From Symbiodinium natans (Eukaryota; Sar; Dinophyceae; Suessiales; Symbiodiniaceae), in assembly GCA_905221605.1 (NCBI GenBank), contig CAJNDS010000027.1, positions 1-27,500 on the forward strand: a DNA stretch of 27,500 nt, read 5' to 3'. The notes under the pieces are model-generated. The model did no database searches. It saw only the letters and a program-made list of their open reading frames with translations, and was not told the origin of the DNA. Positions 1 to 8,759 of the stretch are shown piece after piece. Both the position numbers and the translations under genes were made by a program. Position 1 is the stretch's first letter. The number at the start of each line of letters is the position of its first letter.

Positions 1-799
1 TTGTGGGTGTTTACATGGACAGCTCTCTAAATTATGGCTTCCCTTTTTGGGTACCCTACATCATAGGGTCGCCTTATACTACGACAGAAGGGATCACATG
101 TTTAGAGACGTGACCCTAGTTTGAGGTTGAGGGCTTGTGGGGGGTTAGGTGCGGTTTTTCACATCGCGACTTCTGTTGGCAGGAGATCGACCAAGGCGAA
201 GCCAGCAGAGCCTCGTCATCCAGCTTCTCAAGCCGCCCACAACTGGGTGCCTATGCTGCAAAGAGCGCTTCTTCGCATGCAGCTCAAGGGCATCTTCGCC
301 AAGCAAACTGCGAAGGGGACTGCTCCACAAGATGGTACTGGTACCCGTTATAGGCAACTTTCTGCCAGGCTCTTCCTCAAACAAACCTCCCCACTAAACG
401 GGCGCTGATGTAGAATTCAACCTCCTCTGCATAAACCGTGAGAAGCGTGGTTGAGCTACAGGCGTGGCTGGCTTCTGATGTCTCTAAACTTGCTCATCGC
501 CCTGGTGATGGTGCTGCCAGCTCACATTGCGTTGGGGGGAGATTTCCTAGGTGGGATAAGGGGGACCCTTAAAAGGGAACCCCTTCTTAACCCTCTTCTG
601 GCTCTCTTAACAAGGGACCTTATTCAGAGGGTCTATATCCCCTAATCCTATCCCTTAAGATTTCGGCCCCACTCGGGGTCTGTCGATCTTCATGGGGCCG
701 AAACCCACAAACCCTAAACGGCAAGGGCCCTGCTGAGTGCCAGGTGTCCTTCTGCATCGTGCTGGCCGATGTAGTCAGGACTCGCCGTGCCAGTTCTTG
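1..799. other. no gene recognised; unique DNA
   Basis: The short open frames here show no protein-like motif and overlap on both strands. The stretch 540-660 is rich in short runs such as CCCTTAAAAGGG that can fold locally. I see nothing to assign apart from the inverted repeat listed separately. Confidence 0.5.
661..703. repeat. 11-bp perfect inverted repeat
   Basis: TTTCGGCCCCA at 661-671 is matched by its reverse complement TGGGGCCGAAA at 693-703, leaving a 21-nt loop. It lies about 100 bp before the first telomere-like tract. No T-run follows, so a terminator role is not supported. Confidence 0.7.
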
Positions 800-902
800 C
801 CCTAAACCCTAAACCCTAAACCCTAAACCCTAAACCCTAGACCCTAGACCCTAGACCCTAGACCCTAGACCCTAAACCCTAAACCCTAAACCCTAGACCC
901 TA
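800..902. repeat. interstitial telomere-like array, CCCTAAA with CCCTAGA variants
   Basis: About 14-15 heptamers in the C-rich orientation. The outer units are CCCTAAA and a central block is the variant CCCTAGA. A homogeneous variant block suggests local tandem amplification rather than telomerase addition alone. Confidence 0.9.
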
Positions 903-1063
903 AGCGACGGCAGAGTTCGCCCCCTAAACCCCAAATCCGATCACGTTGTCAACTTGTCAACCTTAAGGTCTTTCAAACCCTGCAAAGCTCTGCAGGCTCC
1001 AGAAGCCCTATAAACCGGGTAGCCCCCCTAGAAACTCGATGATCAACCCTGTAAACCCCAAAG

Positions 1064-1096
1064 CCCCTATAACCCTTAAGTTGAGGGTTATAGGGG
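1064..1096. repeat. 13-bp inverted repeat at a strand switch of telomere-like sequence
   Basis: CCCCTATAACCCT at 1064-1076 pairs with AGGGTTATAGGGG at 1084-1096 across a 7-nt loop. To the left (about 905-1076) the degenerate repeats are C-rich; to the right (about 1084-1170) they are G-rich. The hairpin therefore marks a head-to-head orientation flip. Confidence 0.75.
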
Positions 1097-1205
1097 TAAG
1101 GGTTCTGGGGGTTATAGGGTCTGAGGGGTCATAGGGCTTAACTGGGTTTGCGGGGTTTCTAGGGCTGAAGGGGTTTATGCGCTTGGCAGGGTTCCTAACG
1201 CTTCC

Positions 1206-1348
1206 TAATAATAATAATAGTAATACTAATAATAGTAATAATAATACTAATAGTAATAATAATAATACTAATAATAATAATTCGAATAATAATAATAAGA
1301 ATAGTAATAATAATAATCGTAATAATAATAGTAATAATAATACTAATA
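1206..1348. repeat. imperfect AAT trinucleotide microsatellite
   Basis: About 143 bp of AAT units with interspersed AGT, ACT and CGT variants. Translation gives poly-asparagine on one strand and poly-isoleucine on the other; neither is credible as a gene. Confidence 0.9.
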
Positions 1349-1435
1349 GAGCATTGACTCAGCTGCCAGGCAACCTCCGAGCCTGCTCGATCCGCCGCCG
1401 GACCATAAGGTGCTCCCAGCAATGAGGTTAAGGTG

Positions 1436-1521
1436 CCCTAAACCCTAAACCCTAAACCCTAAACCCTAAACCCTAAACCCTAAACCCTAAACCCTAAACC
1501 CTAAACCCTAAACCCTAAACC
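1436..1521. repeat. interstitial telomere-like array, perfect CCCTAAA
   Basis: About 12 uninterrupted CCCTAAA heptamers in the C-rich orientation. Downstream (1522-1870) the sequence turns G/T-rich with decayed GGGTTTAGG words, again an orientation change. Confidence 0.92.
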
Positions 1522-3050
1522 GTATGTTTAGGTGTTTAGGGTTTTGGGGTTTTGAGGAACCGAGAAGTTGGGGATGGAACGGGCCCATCGTGGGTTCTGC
1601 CGACCTACGAGCTGTTGGTGAGCGAGCGACCTGGGTCGGCTTGCGCCCTTGGGCTTCGGGTTTCGGATTTGGGGATGTTTGGGGCTTAGGGTTTAGGTGG
1701 CAAGTTGCGAAGTTGCTGAGGTTGTTTAGATTTTTTGAGGTTTGGGGTGCTTCGGCAGTTTAGAATTTAGAGTCTTGTCGGGTGCTTAGGGTAGTTTAAG
1801 GTTTTCTTGATTCGGGTAGTTTCGGGCCTCGGATATTTTAGGATATAGGGCAGGTTCGGCTTTGGGGCTGTTAGGGTCGAGTGTGAAGGACATTCGACAA
1901 ACAGATCACACGGGAGTATCCTCTAACTCGGGTGCGCCTTCGTACCTCCCAAATATGGCAGAGTCTCCGCGGAATAAGGACCCCTAAACCAAGCCACTAA
2001 GTTTTCGGAAACCTTCCACAAACGCGTGTCGGTCAGGTCCAAAGCCAAAAGCCATGAGTGTCTGGAGCCCTGGCGCTTGGGGTTTAGAGTTTAGGCTCAC
2101 TCACGAACTTCGTTTCATGTGACCAGTCCTCCAAGGCAGTGGCACAAGGTGACAGCAGCTGCAAAACTGGGTTGCTATGAAGCACTCAAATGGGGGTGTC
2201 CCAAATGCGGGTGCAATATTGGGGCGGTTCGGGTCATGTGTATGAAGGGGTTCCTGATTTTGGGAAATGCCCGAATAAAGTCACCATCATACCTGATCAA
2301 GGTAACTACTTCGTTTTAGTTCCTCGACAACAGCAACCCAGAAAACCATGCACAGTGCACGCAGTGGGCCAATTGGCCCCTCAGTCGGGCACGACGATGT
2401 GAGTCAATCCTCCGACGTGGGGGACTGGCGCGAAAACCGCTGCAGGTGCCCTTTGCGCCTGTCCACTCATGTTAGACATACCTGGCCAGTGCGGAAAGCA
2501 TCGCCTTCCTGACAAAATGACGCATCAGTTCTTTCGCTTTCTCCTGCTCTCACGGCAGTGGCAAGGCATGTGAGGGCTGCAGTCTCTTTCTGAGTAACGG
2601 TCGGATCTGCCGCCCTGTTCCGACTCCAGCTGCTTGTGACTGTGGCATGTGTGGAATGGCCGATGGCCAAGAGCTGTCTCTAAGCTCCGCAAACACTCAG
2701 CCGGTAGAGCAACGAGACCGTAGTTGGGACTGACAGCGAGAGAACGCGGCATGGATCCGGCAGTTGAGTCGCCTTGGTGGCGGCCAGTGTCTTTATGCCG
2801 CTGGCGGATGCCTACGTGTCTTGGCCAAGGTCACAAGCCCCTTGCAATGTGGCCCTCGTTAGCAACGCCCTAACTTCGGGCAACGCCTGCCTGGTAAGTT
2901 ACGCGTACCATCGCGATTACCGATTTTGTTCAGGGCATTTCCAAAGAACGGGTACCTCTTTCATACCCGATCATACGCGAAGTATGAAGGGACTCCCCCA
3001 AAAAGGGTAGCCAGAAATTTTCGGAAACCCCCTTTTGATTCTGAGCCGCT
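1522..3050. other. no gene recognised; decayed telomere-like then unique DNA
   Basis: 1522-1870 is G/T-rich with scattered TTAGGG-like words. 1870-3050 is more complex and holds open frames up to 78 codons, but I recognise no domain. Exons of the J-domain gene that starts at about 3051 could lie here unseen, because dinoflagellate exons are short. Confidence 0.5.
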
Positions 3051-3560
3051 TTGCCGGCTGAGGCAACCTTGGGAGTACAGTGCTCCTGCAGCGACGAGGA
3101 GGTCAAGCAAGCCTACAGGGCGTTGGCCCTCAAGACACTCGACTGCAGTGATCGCAAGACACTCTACGAGGGCAGGCAATCCCTTGTGAAAACATAAATG
3201 CGTCTCTGTCTGTGTGTGTGCGCGTTGCGCGCACGTTCGCGAGCTGTTGCACACAGGAATCATCCCGACAAGGCCGCTGGCTCGGTGAATGGGATTAGTA
3301 TTAATTACGTGGGGTTTGCCCCCAAAGAAACTTGAGTCAGGCTCCTGCCCATGTTCACCGTGTGCTGGATGTTGCCAGGTTCAGGATGAGACGCAAAGAC
3401 GATCGGCAACCGTCCGCTTTCAGGCTCAGAATGACGCAAGCGTGGGAAGACTCTCAGATGTCCAGAAGAAACCCCAGGAGATCCAGGCTGCTTACGAGAC
3501 CATTGTCGATAGCAGAACACGGACAGACGAAGATGCTTCGCTTTCCCTGACTTGTCGTCC
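3051..3560 (+). CDS. J-domain (DnaJ/Hsp40-type) protein, partial, three exon pieces
   Basis: Three pieces together carry the hallmarks of a J domain, which recruits Hsp70 and stimulates its ATPase. Exon piece 1 (about 3051-3133) encodes LGVQCSCSDEEVKQAYRALA, matching helices I-II. Piece 2 (from 3257) encodes NHPDKAAGSVNG, containing the invariant HPD tripeptide. Piece 3 (from about 3457) encodes KKPQEIQAAYETIVDSRTRTD, matching helix III and the start of helix IV. Pieces 1 and 2 join in frame across an intron beginning GA and ending AG. The frame changes between pieces 2 and 3, so a second intron is needed; its ends are unclear. The true start and end are not identified. Ankyrin exons follow on the same strand 160 bp downstream, so this could be the N-terminal part of a J-domain/ankyrin fusion; that link is inference. 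Confidence 0.72.
3134..3256 (+). other. intron in J-domain gene, GA-AG boundaries
   Basis: Removing 3134-3256 joins CTCAA to GAATCATCCCGAC and gives ...LALK-NHPDK, the expected spacing between helix II and HPD. The intron starts GACACT and ends CACAG. Non-GT donors (GC, GA) are known in dinoflagellates. The boundary could shift by one base. Confidence 0.6.
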
Positions 3561-3723
3561 CTGCACTGAATCAACTGACGGAGTTCAGGACATGCTCTCT
3601 AGCTGCAGGCGCCCAAGCTTGCCACTTGCATGTGCTTCGAAGCATCATGCGGCCAAAGACCGCTTTACCAATCACCCCTGACGTCCCTACGAGTGTTCTT
3701 GCTGAGGGCATTGCTCCCGCCAG

Positions 3724-5231
3724 TCGCACAGCACTCATGACAGCCTGCGAACGCTGGGACCTCAGCGGGGCCAAGGTGAAGTCACATATATACATAAGTA
3801 TATATATATATATATATCTGCAGATATATATATATATATATATACACACCAATAGACAACTATATATGGTGTGTATATATGCATATATATATATATATAC
3901 ATATATTACAGTTCCTACATATGCCGAAGTGTCCCCAACGCAGCCCTAATTTTAAGAATCCTCGGGTGTTTCTCTGGGGCCCCTCCTCCCTTCTTGAGGT
4001 GGCGACCTGGCCTTGGCAAGAAGCTTGCTGGCCGACGCCGCCGACGTCCAGGCGCAGGACTCCACTGGGCGCTCCGCCATCCTCTTTGCAGCCTCGGCGG
4101 CCAGCGTTCAGGTGCCAGAAGTCGCGTCAGTGCTTGTTGTAGGTTCAAGAAAAACCCTATAGCTACAGTCCCCCTAGAAACCATAAACCCTGAAGCCTAT
4201 AACCCCTAGAAACCATGAAACCCTGAAGCCTATAAACCCTAAGCTATTTTATGCACAGCTTCCGCAGGTTCTCAGACTTCTGCTGGCCCATGCGGCGGAT
4301 GTCATGAGCTGCAACTGCGCGGGGCATACTTGCGTCGGTGCCTTGGTCCTGTGTCGGCTCAGCCTCATCGGTCGCACCATGTGGTTTATAGGGTTTAGGG
4401 TTTAGGGTTTAGGGTTTAGGGTTTAGGGTTTAGGGTTTAGGGTTTAGGGTTGCTTCTGCGGATGCTGCAGAGGCAACGCGTGGATGCTTCCTACTAAGGT
4501 GATGTATGCAGTCGGCGCTGGCCTGCAGGTGCATGGGTGGTTTGCCGTTTTGACGGCCCTCATGGCAAACCGTGTGCCCTATCGGAAGAGGACAGCTCCA
4601 AAGCTGCGCAGCGCCTGGATGCCGTGCGCTTGCTGCTTGATGAAGGTCGCCTGGCCGCTGCATTCCAGTTCCAGCGGGCAATGAATCTCACAGACTATTC
4701 GCCACCCAGGTGCTACTGCCAATGGGGCAACCGGATACGGCCTTTCCGCGCTGATGCTAGCTGCGGCTTCAGGAGAGTGGGCATGGAGAGTTAAAGCATC
4801 CGTGAAAACCGAATTGTTGACAAAGAAGTCCTGTGTCGGCTTTTACACAGCTTCAGGACGTATCGACATGCTTGAGCTACTCATCCACCGGGCTGCCGAC
4901 GTGAATGCTGCGACGGACATCTGGCCACACCAACTGAGCAGAGCATTTTGTTTGCCGTTCTCGGTCTTCCTGGTAAGATTGCCATGTGAGCAAATTTGCC
5001 GTGGAAGCGATGCCTAACCCCAACAGCGATGCCCCCAGAGATCATCGTTTTGATCGAGAAAACGATTCCTAACCCCAAGAACGATACCCTCAATGAAGTG
5101 TCTCAGTCCTGGCCTCTGGTTTTGCAGCGCGCTCACGTCATCATGACACCGAGACACCCTAAAAGTCCCCAAGAAACGATGGCACTTGCAGGACATTGGC
5201 TTGACACCTTTGACCATGGCAGCTGACAAAG
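3724..5231 (+). CDS. ankyrin-repeat protein, upstream exon cluster
   Basis: A series of short + strand exons encodes ankyrin helices. About 3724-3775: RTALMTACERWDLSGAK. 3999-4111: LLADAADVQAQDSTGRSAI and onward. 4267 to about 4340: VLRLLLAHAADVMSCNCAGH. About 4582-4690: RLDAVRLLLDEG. About 4718-4772: TGYGLSALMLAAAS. 4857-4915: RIDMLELLIHRAADVNAAT. 5192-5231: DIGLTPLTMAADK. These match the TPLHLAA...G...VVxLLLxxGADVN consensus. Several joins are exactly in phase: 4111/4267, 4772/4857 and 4915/5192. Ankyrin repeats usually mediate protein-protein contacts; no catalytic domain is visible. The last exon ends mid-repeat and is completed by the exon at 15618, beyond the decarboxylase array. Exons in 4340-4582 are not resolved, and the start codon is not identified. 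Confidence 0.75.
3785..3905. repeat. (TA)n microsatellite with two hairpins
   Basis: Two alternating-AT blocks flank a CTGCAG centre (about 3798-3842) and form one long perfect palindrome. Immediately after, TATACACACCA and TGGTGTGTATA form a second stem around 3840-3880. It lies in an intron of the ankyrin gene. Confidence 0.85.
4112..4266 (+). other. ankyrin intron, GT-AG
   Basis: The junction GCGTTCAG|GTGCCA ... CCGCAG|GTTCTC joins two ankyrin helices in phase 0 (SVQ-VLRLLLAHAADV). The intron contains decayed CCCTAAA-like words (4150-4244). It shows that conventional donors coexist with GA and GC donors in one gene. Confidence 0.75.
4385..4450. repeat. interstitial telomere-like array, TTTAGGG orientation
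   Basis: About 8-9 TTTAGGG heptamers in the G-rich orientation, opposite to the arrays at 800 and 1436. It lies inside the ankyrin gene, apparently in an intron between 4340 and 4582. Confidence 0.9.
4773..4856 (+). other. ankyrin intron, GA-AG, bounded by a 9-bp direct repeat
   Basis: Exon ...GCTTCAG|GAGAGT and ...GCTTCAG|GACGTA: splicing gives AAASGRIDMLELL, a perfect ankyrin helix turn. The 9-mer GCTTCAGGA spans the donor (4766-4774) and the acceptor (4850-4858). Intron length is 84 nt. Confidence 0.72.
4916..5191 (+). other. ankyrin intron, GA-AG
   Basis: GCGACG|GACATC ... TTGCAG|GACATT joins ADVNAAT to DIGLTPLTMAA in phase 0, which restores the DxxGxTPL ankyrin loop. GACAT occurs at both boundaries. 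A GTAAG at 4974-4978 is an alternative donor but gives poorer ankyrin continuity. Confidence 0.6.
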
Positions 5232-5382
5232 GCATTTGCCACTGCCTGTGGTTGCCTTTGCGTCGAAGCACCTGTAGTGCAATGTCATTGCTTTCTCAAT
5301 TGCTCCTCCATGTACGGTCGAGAGAGTCAGGCTCAAGCGAGCCCTCGCCCTCCCTATTTTTGCCTGCGTCAAGCTCGCAACG

Positions 5383-7137
5383 ATGTCACAGCAAACTTCG
5401 GTGTCGGCATTCCTCATCTCTCGCATCCAGGAGCTGGGGGTACAGCATGTCTTCGGAATCCCGGGAGACTATGTGCTGCCTTTTTTTGATGAGCTGATCA
5501 AAGAGGGAAGCCCGGTCAAACATATCGGCACCTGCAACGAGCTCAATGCTGCTTACCTCGCAGACGGGTACAGCCGTGTGAAAGGGTTTGGGGTTGCCGC
5601 TGTGACCTATGGACCCGGTGCCTTCAACGCTGTCAATGCCGTGGCAGGGGCATACGATGCTCATGTCCCGCTACTCCTGATTTCGGGGGCGCCTCAAACA
5701 GCGAGATATCGCCAAGGCAACAAGCTGCTTCTGCATCATGCTGTCGGCAGTGACTTGGATGCTACCATCCGCGTATTCACACCCATCACTGCTGCTGCAG
5801 CTCGCATTGACGCAGTAGAGGAGGCCATTCCAACAGTTGACTGGCTGCTGCGGGTTGCCCTCGACCAGAAGAGGCCAGTCTACCTTGAGATCCCCTTCGA
5901 CATGCAGAAGGCACAAATCCAAGTACCAGATCGCTTGAACTACCAGCCGCCGTGCAGTGACGAGCAAGCTCTTCACAGAGTCGTGGAGCAAGTTGCACGT
6001 GTCGTGAATAGTGCGGGGAAGGTGGGTGTGTTGGTTGGCGTGTTCATCGACAGGGAGGGCCTGCAACAGGTTGTGGAGGACATGTTGAGCGCCACCAAGC
6101 TCCCATTCGCCACTACGTTTGACCAAAAGGCCGGCTACCTAGAGTACCTCCCAAACTGCCTTGGCTTCTATCAGGGAGGCATTTGTGCGCAGGCGGTGCG
6201 CGATGCCACCGAAGGTGCCGACATCCTCTTGACTCTCGGGATGCCGCGGACAGAGTTCAATCTGGGCTTTCTTACGCACGACTTCAAGGAGGATAAATTG
6301 GGAGGGTTTATAAGAGGGTGATGAGTTTTCGGCTTAGGGATGGTTCGGTGCTATGCTGCTCAGGGTCCGTGGGCGGTAGATCAGGACCGCATGATCGAGC
6401 TCGGCTATGATGCCGTCAACTTGCAGGGGGAAGTGGTGCATGGCGTTTACCTTCGGCAGCTGTTGCCGCTCCTGGCACAAAAGATCACCCCACGTGCTGA
6501 AGAGCTGGTGGAGGACACGTTTCCTTTCACTTACACGAAGCACAGGGCAGGTCCAGAGGACCGGCCGCTCACTGTGGACTTCATGTACCCTGAGCTCGCT
6601 CACTTTGTGCAGGAAGGCGACATTGTTACAGGCAACACTGGCGGCTACATCAACTTGTCCAGAATGCGCATGAAGAAGGGCAACACCACGGCCGGTCCCA
6701 CCAACTGGGCGTCCTTGGGGAGCGTGTTTCCAATTTCCGTTGGCATGGCTTTTGCTGCACCTGAGCGTCGCATCGTCTGCCTTGAGGGCGATGGATCCTT
6801 TCAAATGACTGGTATGGAGCTCGGCACAGTTCTGCGACACAATCTCAACTTCCTCCTCATAATCCTGAACAATGCAGGGTATACGGCCGAGCGTGCCATC
6901 CATCCGGAGCGGGACGACTCCTACAACGACATTCAAGTGTGGAACTATCACTTGCTGCCTGAGGCACTGGGTGGCAGGCCAGGTTCAAACGGCATCGACG
7001 TGCTCACGGAGTCTCAGTTCACTGAGGCCCTAGCAGCTTACGAGTTCGGTAAGGGCTTGCACGTGGTGAATGCAAGGCTGGACAAGATGGACATCCCCAG
7101 CTTCTTCCGTGAGATGAGTGACCCGCTGCGCCATTGA
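5383..7137 (+). CDS. PDC: ThDP-dependent 2-oxoacid decarboxylase (pyruvate/indolepyruvate decarboxylase family), copy 1
   Basis: Non-oxidative decarboxylation of a 2-oxo acid to an aldehyde and CO2 with thiamine diphosphate and Mg2+. Exon 1 (5383-6291, 303 codons) holds the PYR domain: FGIPGDY with Asp29, CNELNAAYLADGY with the cofactor-activating Glu53, and the HH pair in LLLHHAVG (His118-119) that marks decarboxylases. The central domain follows. Exon 2 (6364-7137) holds the PP domain: EGDGS...ILNN is the ThDP/Mg motif, followed by GYTAERAIH with the catalytic Glu. The spliced product is about 560 aa, the usual family length. The GYTxERAIH form resembles indolepyruvate and branched-chain decarboxylases as much as pyruvate decarboxylase, so the substrate is open. 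I chose the ATG before SQQTS because no in-frame ATG lies upstream before a stop at 5275. Copy 1 differs from copies 2-4 in its 5' flank and has Val in QQVVEDM. Confidence 0.9.
6292..6363 (+). other. 72-nt intron, decarboxylase copy 1 (GA-AG)
   Basis: Two adjacent in-frame TGA codons (6319-6324) separate the halves although both halves are in the same frame. AAGGAG|GATAAA...GCTCAG|GGTCCG gives THDFKE-GPWAVDQDRMIEL, with the spacing expected for this family. Length is 72 nt, a multiple of three. The equivalent introns in the other copies are 10133-10204, 12287-12358 and 14445-14516. Confidence 0.68.
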
Positions 7138-7207
7138 GACTTTCATAGGTTGAATAATCCATATAATGCTTAACATATCTTTTGGGTTTTCATGGAAAAT
7201 CATATAT

Positions 7208-7540
7208 GGGTTGGGGTCTGGGAAGGGTCATGTTTGGTCTTGAGGCGTCCGAAGTCGGGATTGGTCTTTAAAAATATGGTCTCGGCTTGCGTTTACGAAG
7301 CAAACCTAGTAGAAAAAATACATCTGGGTTGGGGCCTGGGGAGGGTCATGTTTGGTCTTGAGGCGTCCGAAGTCGGGATTGGTCTTTAAAAATATGGTCT
7401 CGGCTTGCGTTTTGCGAAGCAAACCTAGTAGAAAAACACATCTGGGTTGGGGCCTGGGGAGGGTCATGTCTGGTTTTGAGGCATCGTAAGTCGGGATTGG
7501 TCGTAAGAAACATGGCCTCGGCTGGCGCTGAGGAAGTCAG
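7208..7540. repeat. 118-bp tandem repeat, about 2.8 units, inside the transposon
   Basis: TTGGGG(T/C)CTGG recurs at 7211, 7329 and 7447 (period 118). The first two units are nearly identical; the third has diverged and is truncated near 7540. Confidence 0.88.
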
Positions 7541-7947
7541 TGTCATATACAAGAAATTGTGGGCCGCGCTATTGTGCAACCAGGTGTAGCCTAGCTCCTT
7601 CTAGAGCGACAAAAACTTCTGGACACGTCCATGAAGCGTCGGTCACGGGTAGAAGTTTTCATCGGAGTTGAAAAAAATCATGGAAGAACGCAGTGCCCCT
7701 GAAGCAAGATCCATGCGCCGTAGGATTGAAAACACCCTCCTCAACTTTTCCGAAACATACACAGGCGGTGTCTCTTCGTGAAAGATCCTGGCGCGCGCGC
7801 GCCCATGCCTAGGTTGTAAGTTGTAAGTGGCAAGCAAACACCACAAAAAAAAAAAACTCGACTAGTTTCTGACACGAAAACATGGGCCCCTTGCCCACCC
7901 CCCGCCCCCCAAACGCACCCCCACCATCGCACGGTTCCTTCCTAGCC

Positions 7948-8253
7948 CCAGCCCCACAGCCCCAGCCCCAAGCCCCCCCAGCCCCAGCCCCAGCCCCAGC
8001 CCCAGCCCCAGCCCCAGCCCAGCCCCAGCCCCAGCAGCCCCAAAGCCCCAGCCCCGCCCACCAGCCCAGTTCCAGCCCCCGCCCCAGCCCCAGCCCCAGC
8101 CCCAGCCCCAGCCCCAGCCCCAGGCCCAGCCCCAGCCCCAGCCCCAGCCCCAACCCCAGCCCCAGCCCCAGCCCCAGCCCCAGCCCCAGCCCCAGCCCCC
8201 AGCCCCAGCCCCAGCCCCAGCCCCAGCCCCAGCCCCAGCCCCAGCCCCAGCCA
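7948..8253. repeat. (CCCCAG)n hexanucleotide minisatellite
   Basis: About 300 bp of GCCCCA units with occasional indels, inside the transposon. Strong C/G strand asymmetry. Frames read Pro-Ser/Pro-Gln repeats or Gly-Leu/Gly-Ala repeats; these are by-products. It is followed at 8256-8350 by a GGGGCTGGA-type G-rich repeat on the same strand, so the sequence switches from C-rich to G-rich. Confidence 0.92.
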
Positions 8254-8628
8254 GGTGGGCTGGAGGGGGAGGGGGCTGGAGGGGCTGGAGGGGCGGAGGG
8301 GCTGGAGGGGCGGAGGGGCTGGAGGAGGCTGGAGGGGGCTGCAGGGGGAGTCAGATGCGAGTAGCATCATTAAGTCAAGCAGTTTTGTCCGCCAGACTGG
8401 CCTCCATCGAGAACAAAACAGGAAACAGTTTCGATAACAATCTTCACGAGGCTTGAGTAAGCCCAATATTTCTAGGAGCAAGTCCAAGATTTCTCAGGAT
8501 TCATGACAAGGTCAAGCCCCGAAACTTGCAGGGCGGATCCCGGTTTTCAGCGATCTGAACCAAGTTTTTAATGTAATAAACCGCAGACAAATCCCAGATT
8601 TCAGATGAGTAGATCCAAGATTCTACTT

Positions 8629-8759
8629 AGACAGAACCCAGATTTCCGGCCACAAGACCGCAGACAGAACCCAGATTTCCGGCCACAAGACCGCAGACAG
8701 AACCCAGATTTCCGGCCACAAGACCGCAGACAGAACCCAGATTTCCGGCCACAAGACCT
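8629..8759. repeat. 33-bp tandem repeat, four units, inside the transposon
   Basis: GATTTCCGGCC recurs at 8641, 8674, 8707 and 8740 (exact period 33). Being a multiple of three, it is open in several frames; on + it reads QNPDFRPQDRR four times. A degenerate unit lies just upstream (about 8584-8602). Confidence 0.9.

Noticed and set aside
661-703. Intrinsic transcription terminator
   Set aside because: The stem is GC-rich but is not followed by a T-run, and the context is eukaryotic.
1177-1425. Poly-asparagine protein
   Set aside because: Translation of an AAT microsatellite flanked by telomere-like DNA.
1436-1521. A true chromosome end
   Set aside because: The array is only about 12 units, is internal, and arrays in both orientations lie throughout the window.
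6319-6324. Stop-codon reassignment (TGA as sense)
   Set aside because: Readthrough would insert residues not expected in the family, and a well-placed GA-AG intron explains the gap; TGA ends several other frames here normally.
7882-8364. 160-codon Pro/Ser-rich frame and 181-codon Gly/Leu-rich frame
   Set aside because: Both are translations of the CCCCAG minisatellite inside a transposon.
8629-8759. CRISPR-like array (four 33-bp units)
   Set aside because: Units are contiguous and identical, with no variable spacers, in eukaryotic DNA.
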